Shown piece by piece: positions 25,501-37,500 of a stretch of DNA of 64,000 nucleotides. A program made the position numbers and the translations under genes. Source of the stretch: Pyxicephalus adspersus (taxonomy: Eukaryota > Chordata > Amphibia > Anura > Pyxicephalidae); NCBI RefSeq assembly GCF_032062135.1, contig NC_092858.1:167286875-167350874 (forward strand), given 5' to 3'. Below the pieces are notes generated by a model. That model searched no databases, was not told the DNA's origin, and was given only the letters and a program-made list of their open reading frames with translations. The number at the start of each line of letters is the position of its first letter. Position 1 is the stretch's first letter.

Positions 25501-28500
25501 CCTCTGTGTACTTGTAAAATCTTTCCTTTTTCTGTGTGGCCAGACCCTGTCTGTCCAGTTTGGATGTAATACAGAGGGTTTTATCATGAAGAACTTAAGA
25601 ATTGTTTTCTAGCTCTTTAAAGACTTCAGTCCAGTTGCCATGCCAAATATAGTAAGAGTTCACAAATTACCATTTAATGTTCTTCTTATTTTATCCATTC
25701 CAGCACTGTGAGTTACTGCTTAGTTCCTAGTCCCTTACCTGAGCCTATGACCCACATGTGGCTTTGGTACTTTGGCACTTGGATGTGCAACTCTTTGACC
25801 TCTTTATGCAGGAATGGAAGAATATTCTCTATATTTATAATTTGCTAAAGTATTTAGGTGTATCATGCAGCAAGTCTTTTATGTCTCTATCACTTCTGTG
25901 CACAGTCTGCAACTATTTACTGTAATAATTCTGACAATCTTTTGCAGCATGACATATAGAGAATTGTCCCTGCAGACCCCATATCTCAAACCACCAGTGG
26001 CTTAAGCACAGGGCCATTTTTTGTCGGGGTGCAAACTAGGGCCCAAAATGGGAATGCAGGTAGCTGAAATAACGTGCAATAGTTAGGGTAGTGAAGAAAT
26101 AATATGTAATGAAAAAATAATGTGGGGCCCCCCAATTAGCCTAGGGCACCATTTGGTCTTAAACCACTCCTGTTCACTTAACTTTCTCCCTAGCTGTGCA
26201 TTCACATAGCCAAGTTGGGATTGCAAAAACAGACTGCTTTCTAAATACAAGAACATTTAAACTGGATTTGGAGGATTTTAATGAAAATCCAAAGAGATTC
26301 TAAACTACTGAAGCTTTGTTTAACCTCCAATAATGTTCCCAGTGGGTGAAACACAATACCGACATTGCTACAACTGAAGGATGTGCAGGTGTTATATTGT
26401 ATCTAAAACCATTATTTTGAATACTTTTAATTTCTGTTGTATCAAACTTGTACCTGATATAAGCCAGATGAAGTATTACAAAATATTTTACCATTATCCC
26501 AGACTATAACCTTGACTCTAAAATAAAACCTACATCCACATTCAGATGACAGGAATTTCTCCAAAGGAGGCCAGAGACAGCAAAGAATATAGAATTTAAT
26601 TCTACCTACTTTATTTAGGATTACATAATAAACATATTGGCTGAAGTTTAACTTTTACAATCTTACCATATCACTAAAACCACCATAATATTTATAGAAA
26701 TTTTAGAATACTATGGTGCCAAAACACAGTCCTAAATAAAATCAGCATCAAACAAACAAATGTGTTCTCACCTGCAGGAACAATGACTCTCCGTTCATTG
26801 GTTGTCATATTGGGAGGTGGAATGTGTTTTTCCTCAATATAGCTGCCGTAATTCATTCCAATATTCTCTGATCCACCGCTCATTTTGCCACCTTTGGAAA
26901 GGCTGCAGTCATCTGGGGAATTCCTAAAAGAATAAAAAGTGAGGCAAGTGAAGGGAGAGCAAAGTAGAAGTTTATAGATACTGCACAAATAATGATTTAA
27001 TTGGTACATATAATACTTAACGTTTTATCCTAAAAGAAAGGTCTCCTTTAAATTATTGAGCATGGGGAGTATGAAAGTCACCAAAAACCAGTCTAATAAT
27101 CAAAAGTCATTGATAAGGTCAACTGGCACAAGAGCATGATCATCCACAAGGTGACCATAGGAGGAGCACAATTAGGACTTTTTTGCTCCTAACATAAACT
27201 GAAGTTATCACAACTAAATAAAACTGTACCTTCACACGGGTGGATGCATTTTCTGATGCCAATATGGGAAAGCAAGTGAATGATTATATGGACAATGGTA
27301 ATGAGGTGGCTTTTCTGAGTCTATTGCAATGGGAATGTAGAAAAAAATAACCTTTGTTTATTTGCCTTTTGACTATAGATGTTGCCTCCCTGTTGTCTAC
27401 AACACTGTAAAATCTTGCTTGCTATCAAGCATTATGTGAGAAAAAGCCACCTAAATGCTTTGACCGGTCATGAAGTGGCACCATAGACCAAAATTAGAGC
27501 ACTTTGAGCAATTTCATTGCAGGAATGTTGACGCAAGCAACAGAATCAATAATGCGGCCATAAATGTTCACAGTGAATTCACCCTAAATGGTGTCTGGAA
27601 TGTTTTCCCTTTGAAGAGTTAACTATTCTGTCTGTCAGTTGGATGTGAGTCAAGACAAGCCTATTTATTTAGAGTGCTATACATTTTTGACTTTTCATGC
27701 CTTTAGATTTTTTTTAGATCAAGTAACATGATGGCACAGGCAACATTTTCTTTCTTTTTAGCAAAATATTTTCTTTGGTGTCATTTCAAATAAAGCGTTT
27801 TGCTGGGTATTAGGGCCTCTTAATGAAGATCACATTGGTAGGCCCCCTACCAAGGCTGCTAAGAGTCCAGAAATTTGGATTCTGTAAGATATGCAAGCAG
27901 AAAATAAAAGACTACTATTTCATCTAGTTTATATGTATGTATGCATTCATTAAAATAGATTTTTAAAAGATAAAAAATCAGTTAAAAACAAGTATAAGCT
28001 CTTGAATTTGTCCTTTATTAACTGTGTGCCTAAATAGACCAGTGTCTGTTTTTTACTTTAACCACATACTGAAACTTGGTTTTATTAGAACTCTGTAACA
28101 ACTTATTGGACTGTAACAACAAGCACAGTGTTTAAAGTCCCATAGGCATTACAGGAGCACTTTGAAAGTTTGTGATTTCCCAGACTGAGCTTTCTCTAAA
28201 AGTTCAAGCAAAAAAGAAAAAATCAATTGGAGGCGAGACAAACAACACACAACGTTACAAAGTCATCCCCTACGTTGTTGGAGCACCAGGAGTTTTAACA
28301 AATATTTAGTCCCTGGGTTTACCCAGCAACACAATGACACAGATGCTTGCACATATTAAAAACATAAAAACAAGCAAAGTAACCTTGTATAAGTTGGCAA
28401 GGAACCCAAATTTGGTACTTCAAGAAGACAAAACCACGGCTCAACAAACACATTGACAAACATGGGGAGAAAGAACTAAAGGTTCTCAAGAGGCATTGAA

Positions 28501-31500
28501 GAAGCCATGAATGATGAAATGATGACCTAACCATCCTTACACAAAGGTGCGGGCCATGAAAACCAACAGTCTCACATTTATAATGCCATTTTTCATTTTT
28601 ACCCTGGGAATTAGACAACAATCTATGCAATTCAAACTGTCAACATGCATTAACAGACTTTAGGATACTAAAATGATTGTATTATGCCAATTAGAACAGG
28701 GTTGTTTTACATCTTTTACATCTTCACTATGTTCTTGGACAATCAACATCTACCCTTAACACATTCGGTGCATGCAAAAGAAAAAATAATACCATACACC
28801 TACAGAAACACTGTCAGGCTGCTTTTGGATAAACTCCCGTTATATGGCTGCTTTTTACCACTTACATAATATCTCAGGAGTCAGAGACATATCTAATGCG
28901 AGTGAAGGATTTGACTGTTCTTCCTGGTCATCTCCTATATTTTACGCTGCCTCTCCATTCAGTTTGCAGATTTTTTTTGCTGACATCCACTTCCTGATCT
29001 CTCCAACTTTTCCCAAGGTCAGAGAACAATAGGTTGTTTGATGTTAAGGCCAAATCCATCTTTAGGCTTGTCATCTCTCTCTGTCTTCTGAGTTCCTCTG
29101 TGTCTTAGTGCCTCACTACCTCCAAAGCACTGCCTGGACTGCGAGGAACTAGGCAAGGTATATATTGAAGAGCACCAACTGTACTGGCTCTGCTCTATTT
29201 CTTGACTGCTCATCATGGTGTTGGTCAATCTGCCATCTTATCATCTTCACCGTACCATTAGGCGTCCAGCTTGACTCAACGCTCTGCTCTTGTCTAAACG
29301 CACAACCTTATACTTTTCATTTGTATCTGTCCCAGCTGTCTGGGGTGTGAAAGTCCTGAGATTAGACAAGAGACATCTGAAGGCTGATGGAACAGTTGAA
29401 CAAATAAATGCCAAAGTACACAGTGAGTAGTAGGAAGGCAGACAGGCTACCAGAGTCTATCTACTGTAGGAAAATATGAAGCAATGATGATCCACTTCTT
29501 TTACATTTCTCTTGTGTAAATGCAAACCCAATCACTAAACTCTCAAATAATCCTTACAATGTATTTTTTTATAGTCATGCTGAAATGCATTGCACTGGAA
29601 TCCACCATTACAGTCAAGTTGAACCAGAGCATTGGTGTGCAGCAGACACTGGAGTGAGCTCATGTAGACAGGGAGTGCTTGAAAAAGTTTGAAAAGGATT
29701 AGCAACCCTTGAAAGCATGAAAATAACACTTAGATGCACCAAGAAAACAAGGTGATAATGTGTTATGAATATAATACATTGGACCTCATTTATTAATGCT
29801 CTCCAAAACTGAGGAAGATATTTTCAGTGTTCTAGGTAAGCCAACATGTGTCAACATAAGTCACCCACTGCCGCCACACACAAAGGGCCTGATTTAATAA
29901 AGCTCTCCAAGACTGGAGAAGATAGACAAACCTATAATGGATCTGGTCCAGGATTGAAAATATTGTCCAACTAAAAGCAAGATCTTTATTAAATATATGC
30001 CAGGCTGGATCACATGGCTTTATCATCCAGAGGTAGGCAAACTATGGCCTAGCCAGTATTCCAGTCCGGCCTAACGCCCTCCTAATTATTTATTGTTGGA
30101 TCTGGCCTAATTGAATTGTCGCATTATCACCAGTTCCTGCGATATCATCAAGTTCCCACACAGTAACCCCAATTACTATGCTTAAAGAGCAGAAACAAAG
30201 CGCATCCACCAGTCTCCAGAAGGTTGACCTTGAACTTCGTGTCCTCAACCCCGAATGGGCTGATGGATCATTCTTCGTCCAACGGGGCAACAAAGCCCTG
30301 GGTTTAGTGTGCAACGACACCAACAGCGCTTTTAAGTGGTTGAATCTCAAGGGGCATTTCTATGCTATGTACGTGCACACGTACAGAGAAGAGACTACAC
30401 CGTGGATGAACGGAAGACTGAGGCTGCTCGCTTGCAGTCACGGTTGTAAAAAAAAACTTTCCTTGGACACCTTGTTTCTTCTGGCCTAGTGTGCCTTCTT
30501 AACCTTCTGAAATGGCCTAGTCTTCCAAAAGTTTGCCAACTCTTGATCTAGTCTATCAGTTTTGGAGAGCTTTACCAAATCAGGGCCAATGTGAATTTGC
30601 GAAACAAACATCATCCAGTTAGGGTTTATATCTATTTTACAATATGAAAAAAATACAAAAAGAAAAAATAAATATTAAACGCGTTCTTAGATATATTGGC
30701 TGAATTACATTTTTAAGCATTCAGATAGGTGTTAGATTTGCCAGAATTCCTTGTAACCTCTCATGCACTAAACTGAAATCACACCCAATCAATGCAATGT
30801 AAATGTTTTCTACAAAGTGCAAAACAGCTTGTCTTCTATGTTAGATAAGGGGAAAGGGAGAGGTTTGTAGTGCAAATCAGAACTGCAGTAACAATGCTGC
30901 TCCTGTATAGATGCAATACAGTAATAAGCATTGTCACCATAGAGTAGGAAGTGTGTTGATGGAAGTAGTAAAAAACCAGGGAAAGTCCTGGAAAAAGAAA
31001 ACAAATCCAACCAGCACATTTAAAGCCTGATAAACTGCAAAATATTGGGTTTAGGAGGTTTAGACACCATTTTAACCCTCATACTTTGCTACAAATTCTG
31101 CTTTTCTACTAGGCTAGTCATTTGTACAAATGATAAAAAAGCAATAATCACCTGCTATTGCTATAGTATTGTAGAAAATGGAATCAGAGGCTAGCTGCCC
31201 TTACAGTACAGAATCCTCCTCCTATAACCTGCCTCCTTTATGGCAGTACACTTAGTACTATCGGACAGGTACTCTTTAGTACAAATTTATTAACTTGTTC
31301 AAGAACAAAAGGACCTATTAACAGGGTAAAAAAAACTCTGTATATACCAGAATCACAAGGAATGAAATAGATTGGAAAAGCATTGTGGCTTGTGATTAAA
31401 ATGATGAATAGTTTAAGTAAGAAAGACATAACATTATGAAAGAAAGAAGGTTAGCGGTGTAGCGTGATAAATGAGGCCTTGCTCTCAACTCTCCGTCAAA

Positions 31501-34500
31501 ACATACAGTAGAATTTGTCCAGAGCATTTTGCCTCCTTCCAGCTTTTAGCTTGACTTAATGCCCGCGTCCACATAGAAAAACACTTTTTTTCCCCTTTAA
31601 AACATTTCTTAAGAATGTTTACCTTAATTTAGACAGGGATGATTGGCACAAGGGCGATCTGTCTGCTTTCTTTACCACCACATCAAGTCAGATGTAAATG
31701 CCAAGAACAGGAATGTAACTCAGCTCTGCTAAATAAAATGACTAAGCCCAGATCAAAGTATAAAAACATTCAAATTTAGAACACCTTTTCCACTCCACTG
31801 TTTAGATTTCAGCTGTGCAGCAACTTGACAAAATAAATATCGGAGAATGGGAAATGCAGGCCTGCTAAAACCAGGTGTAGAATTCACGTTCTAAAACAGA
31901 CTTCAGAGGAATAGTCAAAAGAAATTTGCCTCTTTATGCTTTCCAAGTTAGTTCCTTTTACCTTGACATTGCTTTTTATTCATTCCTTTCTTCCCCTTAG
32001 CTCCTAGGAAGCAAATGCTTTAACTTTCTTTTTATCAATGAGATCTTGCCCAACAAGGACGCAGAAAAGCTTAAAGCAGACCTAAACTTAAAGTTTTTAC
32101 TTTACATAAAAGGGTAGACAAACATTTAATACAAAGTAAAAATATCTTCTTCCTATTAAAAAAAAAAGGGTGACGCACCTCCCGGGATGTGTAGCTATCC
32201 CGGGAGGCTTCTGGCTGCTCCCTCTGCCCATGATCGAGGGGTATTTTCCTACAACGAGGGGAAAGAGATGCCAATCCCATGCATGTGGACTCCCCCTTGC
32301 GGCAGGCTACGTCACCTGATCTTGCACCTTGAAAAAGGAAGAAGAAGGCTAAAGATGGCAGCCTCCGGCGCCAGGATGAAGGAGAGATCCAGGACGGTAC
32401 AGGACCTGATGGAGGAAAGCTCCAGCACAACTTAAGGAACTGCGGAATTTAAAGTAAGTGTATTTTTTTTATTTTTCAGTTTAGTTCCACTTTAGGAAAA
32501 GTTAATTTTCCACCATTGCAGAGTGAAAACAATGCCAGTCAAAGATAACTTGATAAACTGAACACCTGCTCATACCATGGTAAGGAACCCATCCACATAT
32601 GGACCCAAAAAGTAACGACCAACCAAGTAATAAATCTGTGACAACAGTTGAATTGGCATAGGGAGGGTGACAATCTCATCAAATTGTTGGATTCCTCAAA
32701 TTCAATGGCTGTAACCCAGCAGACCATACTACATGGGTACCTCAAGCCTAGCCTATTATGCCACCTTCATGTTATAATACTCAGAAACCTGCACATCCAT
32801 TTAAAATTCCATGTTTTCAGCAATGTTGACTCACTTTCAAGGTGACATTATGGATTCACATGTTCCTAAAGTTTTATCAAACCCCTTACCAAAAACAGAA
32901 GAAAATGAGGAAAAGTTTCCTTTAACTGCTCCTGTACAAGGCAAGGGAGCTAAAGTCTCATCCTAGACCAGCCATTCTTAACCAGTGTTCAATGAAACCC
33001 TGGGGTTTCTTCAGAGGTTTATCTTTAAGCTACAGATAAATTACATCTTATCTATTTCCACTTGGAAGAGCCAGCAGCGTGATCCCAAACATTTTTTAGC
33101 TGTAAGGGTGGCAATATGATCCCACTTTAAGGTAGGTATTTTTCTCACTGACCACCAATGTAAAGCTAATACTTTTAGCTCTACTGACCTATTGGGTTTC
33201 CCTGAGAACTAAAAATTAAATTAAAGGTTCCTATGGGTTAAAAGGGTTAAGAATGTCTGCCCTAACCTTTTTACCTGCGGGTTAGGAAGCCTTCTTCACT
33301 ATAGCAAGTCTCTTTGGAAAGGGCATGACATGACTTCTGGTATCTAATTAATAATTATCTGAAAACCTTAGTGTCTAGTCACAGAACACCTATTAAGTAT
33401 TTGAACAGCTCAATATTCTATTGTATATATCCAGTGTCATTGCTGTGGTGACACATTTCATGACTACTTCATTAGGCATATCCTTACAAAAATATTCGGC
33501 TCAAAGACTCCTTACTAGAAATAGTAACAGGTAGCAGACATCTAAAAGTGTTGGCCGAGGACATCCTTACAGTAGCTCAGTGATGTTTGTAACACAAAAC
33601 CACATCAGTGGTTACCCTAACACATAACTATAAATAATTACACACTAAGCTGGTCACCTCCTTCCACAAATGTAAAGTTAAATAATATAAATAATAAACA
33701 AGGAAGTGTTTAAATATATCAGCCTATCGGACAAAACAAGACAGGAAACATTGACATATAATTATATAATAATAAAATTATAAGTCCAAAAATAAATGAG
33801 CAAATAAGTCTCCTTTTTGAGAATTTTCTCCACAAACATAATACTCCCAAAGTTCAAACATAAACATACTATTTTAAATCTTCTAGTGACAAAACGATTG
33901 CATGCTATTTCACTATAGTGAGCCCACCACCAAATGGACAGGGACATGCCATTAAAAATACTCTCCAGGCTATAGGTAGTTCTAAAGCCCTTATTATGAT
34001 TTTGCCTCAGTCAGGAGCGTTTGTTGCTCATTCACCCAAACACATCCATATATGTCGTCCAGTGATAAATTCCAAAATAGTATATTGAGTGGTGTAGATT
34101 GATTAACCAGCACAATAAAACAAAAGTAGAGCCTTCCAAAGCATAAACTAATAGAGCTCAAAGTGCATCCATGGGAGTATGAACATCACATATTCCCAGT
34201 TATAGAATGTCCCAGCAAGCGTTAATGATGTATTAGAAATCTAGGGATTTGGAAACACCCACCAGAACCTTTTGTCTATATAGAATGATATCTAAGGATA
34301 TCATCACATCACTGATATTTCATAAAAATATTCCTGGCAACAAAATAATGAAACCGTTAAAGTTGAGATTCCTCATCCATGAAAAAGTGAAAGTTTACAT
34401 CCCAGATCAAAAAAAAACACTGCAAATTGATGGGGCATCAACAACAGCATAATCCTACATAGGGGCTCAAGAACAATGGGATACAGGCCAAATGGTGGTG

Positions 34501-37500
34501 CGCTGACATTTGGGGTCTTACGGGAAGGATACACTGTCACTGAGTTCTATGGCTGCTGGCGGAATCATGGAAGTCATAATGGCAAGCCAGTGTTTGAAGT
34601 GATGTAGTAATCACATACCATTTACATTTCAGCAATATTCCTCATCACTTGGAGACCCAGATTACAGGCATATTGACTGGAAACCTAAAACAGTGGCACA
34701 CTACCAATGGCAAACCCAAAATTATGGCACATTGACATTTATAACCCAAAAACAAATGCAAATTGATTCTTGATGAGACAGAGCAATGGTACGTCAACTA
34801 TAGATTTTGAGGTCTCCACTATGTTTTAGTCTAGGAGGTTAGACACAAAATGGCTTAGATAAATCCCATTCTCCATCCTTAAGTAAGAGCAGTGATATCA
34901 GCATGAACTTCCTATATCTGTCATATTTAGCCATTCCTGTAGGGTGGGCACTGTCATGATCTTAATTTTCAAGTCAGTGCAGGGCACACCAAGCTCCCCA
35001 CCCACGTGTTGAGCTATGGGAGAGGCTGCATGATTCTACAGGGCATCCCTTGTGAGGTAGGGTGCACTCCTCTACTCCTCACAATTGTAAGGATTTCTGT
35101 AGAATAGGGTCAAGATAACTAAAGAATACAAAAATTTGCTGGAGTATATGAAGGTGGAGGAAAGAATAAAGAAGAAAATATCTTAGAGATTATTAAGGGC
35201 AACCAACTGGATGAATGTGATTTATCTGCTTCACCCCTCATTCAATATTGGTTTGCAAAGTAGGGTGCAATAAGAATATATTGGGTAGACATGCCAGCCA
35301 TCACATTTGTCCATTGCTGCTGTGGAGTAGGTTGTGTCAGAGAACAATAAAAGAAAAACCAAATAGCAAAGAATTTTAGGTCTAGCGCACCTGGGATCAC
35401 CAGTGCAATTGTCTGGGATTCTGTAAATGAATTACCTAGAAGACCATTCCTAAGGAATCATTTTGTTTGTCCTTAATCAGTTGTGGGGTGATCTCATGTG
35501 TTGGAAGATATAGGAAAAAAGTACACAAGTTGTGTTGTGTGTACAAACAAACAAGTTCAGTCTAGTGTTCTCTCTGTTGGAGCACTTCAGCACCAACTTG
35601 GGCTTTGCTTGAACCCACCGATCAGAAGAGCAGAATACAATACATATATGTGCTGTGTTTTGGGACTGATGACCAAGCAAATATTTTTTGGTAGGTAGAT
35701 TCAACCAGTACGTTGAATGCGAAATTTTTCCCATGCCTGCTCATGTGTATTATACCTACAACCAATGTTTAGCTAAAAGTGTCCAATTTTTCCTTACCGG
35801 GATCCATTTACTTGCGTAGGGTTACATTCCATCTTGATGGTGACTCTGGATGGGGGCTGGGACAGCCAGTCTTGCTGCGGAACCCGTGGACTCATTTTCG
35901 AAGATTGGCCATATTCACTGGAGGATGAAGCCGTCATCTCAGACTTGGCGAGGTGTGGCGTTCCGTAGGCCCACTCAAATAATGACTGATCTTCACTCAC
36001 CACTGATAATGCTTCCTGTACACAAACCGAGGAGATTCAAGAGATTAATATGACTAATATTAACTCTAAAGTCACATTGAGAAAGGAAAAAAGAAACTTA
36101 TTTTTAGAAATGCAGATAAGATAATGTCGACATCAGATACCTGAAATTGGCCAACAATAACCCAAATACAAGAACGGAACTTGGTGAAAAAATGTTAAAT
36201 ATATAGGAAGACTGATTGATGAATGCTTCTGAGAATCTGGTGCTAAATGGCCAGATATAGACACAAAACAAGATTTGTTTGTCCTGTGTGGACTGCTTAC
36301 ATAGATACATATAAGGGCTAAAAAAACATCAATCTTAATAGTCTCCAGCCTAAATTTTTAGGTGTCACTGACAGAGTCATTTATGATATTTTTGATGTCC
36401 CAGGCAAACCAACATGGGTGTCACAGGATACTTTACTTATTTAGGCTTGCACACTTTGGGCCAGTATGGGCATTTGCCTTGCAGAGATTGTGGCTCGCTG
36501 TAATGCCCTTGCATGATGGACTAATTCGCTGCTGTATAAAGCCTGGGGGCATAAAACCCCCTTAAAGTGGAAATAAAATTGTGATACTCACCTGTAACTG
36601 TTCCCTGGGCACTACCATCTTCTTCTTTCTTGCCATCTTACAGGTAGGTAAGAGGAGTTATAGCAGAAGTGACACCCCTCTCCCTTTCTGCAATAATGAC
36701 CTTCCTGATCGTGTGTTCTTGAAAGTGGAATTAGTTCGTGGTTTAAAAAGACCTGATGTTCATCCAAACCCCTATACAGACCCCCTCTGACCCCTCTCCA
36801 GACCCCAAATTTCCCCCACCGCATGCAGAATAATCTTTGCCCCGCTGGATGTGTGATACTGGTCAAAATACCAAGTAACAATAAAGGGGAGAAAAAAAAG
36901 GATGATGAGCTGCAATACATTGATTTTTACTCTTGGTTTTAGATTAGACTTTATGAGCAGCAAACCTGTAGGATAATTTTTTCAATCCCAAAAATGGGTA
37001 AAAGTTTAAATTTCTCAAATGCTCATATTGTTCCAGCTACAGCATCCGGTTTAATAGTCTCTCTGACTTTTCTCTCTAAGAATAATTCTTTGACTTGTAA
37101 TGTTTCCGAATTCACAGACAAAAACACCTTGACAATCTTTAAGGGAATTGTCTGTGAATTTCAGATCCTTTCATTCCCAAGACTTGTATTCATAACCTTT
37201 GGCTGAGGTTCACCGCAATGAATTCTCCTGTGGAAGTCACTGGTTAAGGTTACCGATCCTGTCTAAATATTAATAGCTGTATACAAGGATCTCGGGGTCA
37301 TCACTGGGCGTAATACAGAAAATGCATAAAGTGGAGAAGGTATTCATATGCAAATGGCACTGAAACAGAACTGGGCTCCAGGCAAGTGGCTGAACGCAGC
37401 CTTCAGACTGGCTTATCTGCTAATGGCAAATTTTGTATTGGCCAATCCTCTGATTCTCAAACCTCTACCACACTGCATAGCCAGGAAGGTTCCACCCTAA

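Larger units (their letters stand above)
22849..26771 (-). other. erg: erg intron 3 (3.9 kb)
   Basis: No exon found. It contains a 185-bp hAT-like MITE (23099-23283), a composite dispersed repeat (24.63-24.96 kb) and a possible inverted-repeat element (25991-26169). The rest is featureless. Confidence 0.7.
26924..35797 (-). other. erg: erg intron 2 (8.9 kb, largest)
   Basis: No coding exon found. It contains a palindromic MITE split by a hAT-type element (29.88-30.6 kb), a terminal-inverted-repeat element at 32.07-32.5 kb and a dispersed repeat at 32.97-33.27 kb. The remaining stretches (26.93-29.7, 30.6-32.05, 33.3-35.79 kb) show nothing I can name. Confidence 0.7.

Noticed and set aside
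32071..32435. 119- and 82-codon frames
   Set aside because: Both lie inside a terminal-inverted-repeat element and reflect its GC-rich core.
36331..36360. Possible MASTIK-type erg exon (CTTAATAGTCTCC in reverse)
   Set aside because: There is no ATG, and AAG is followed by ATTG, not GT. The similarity is chance.
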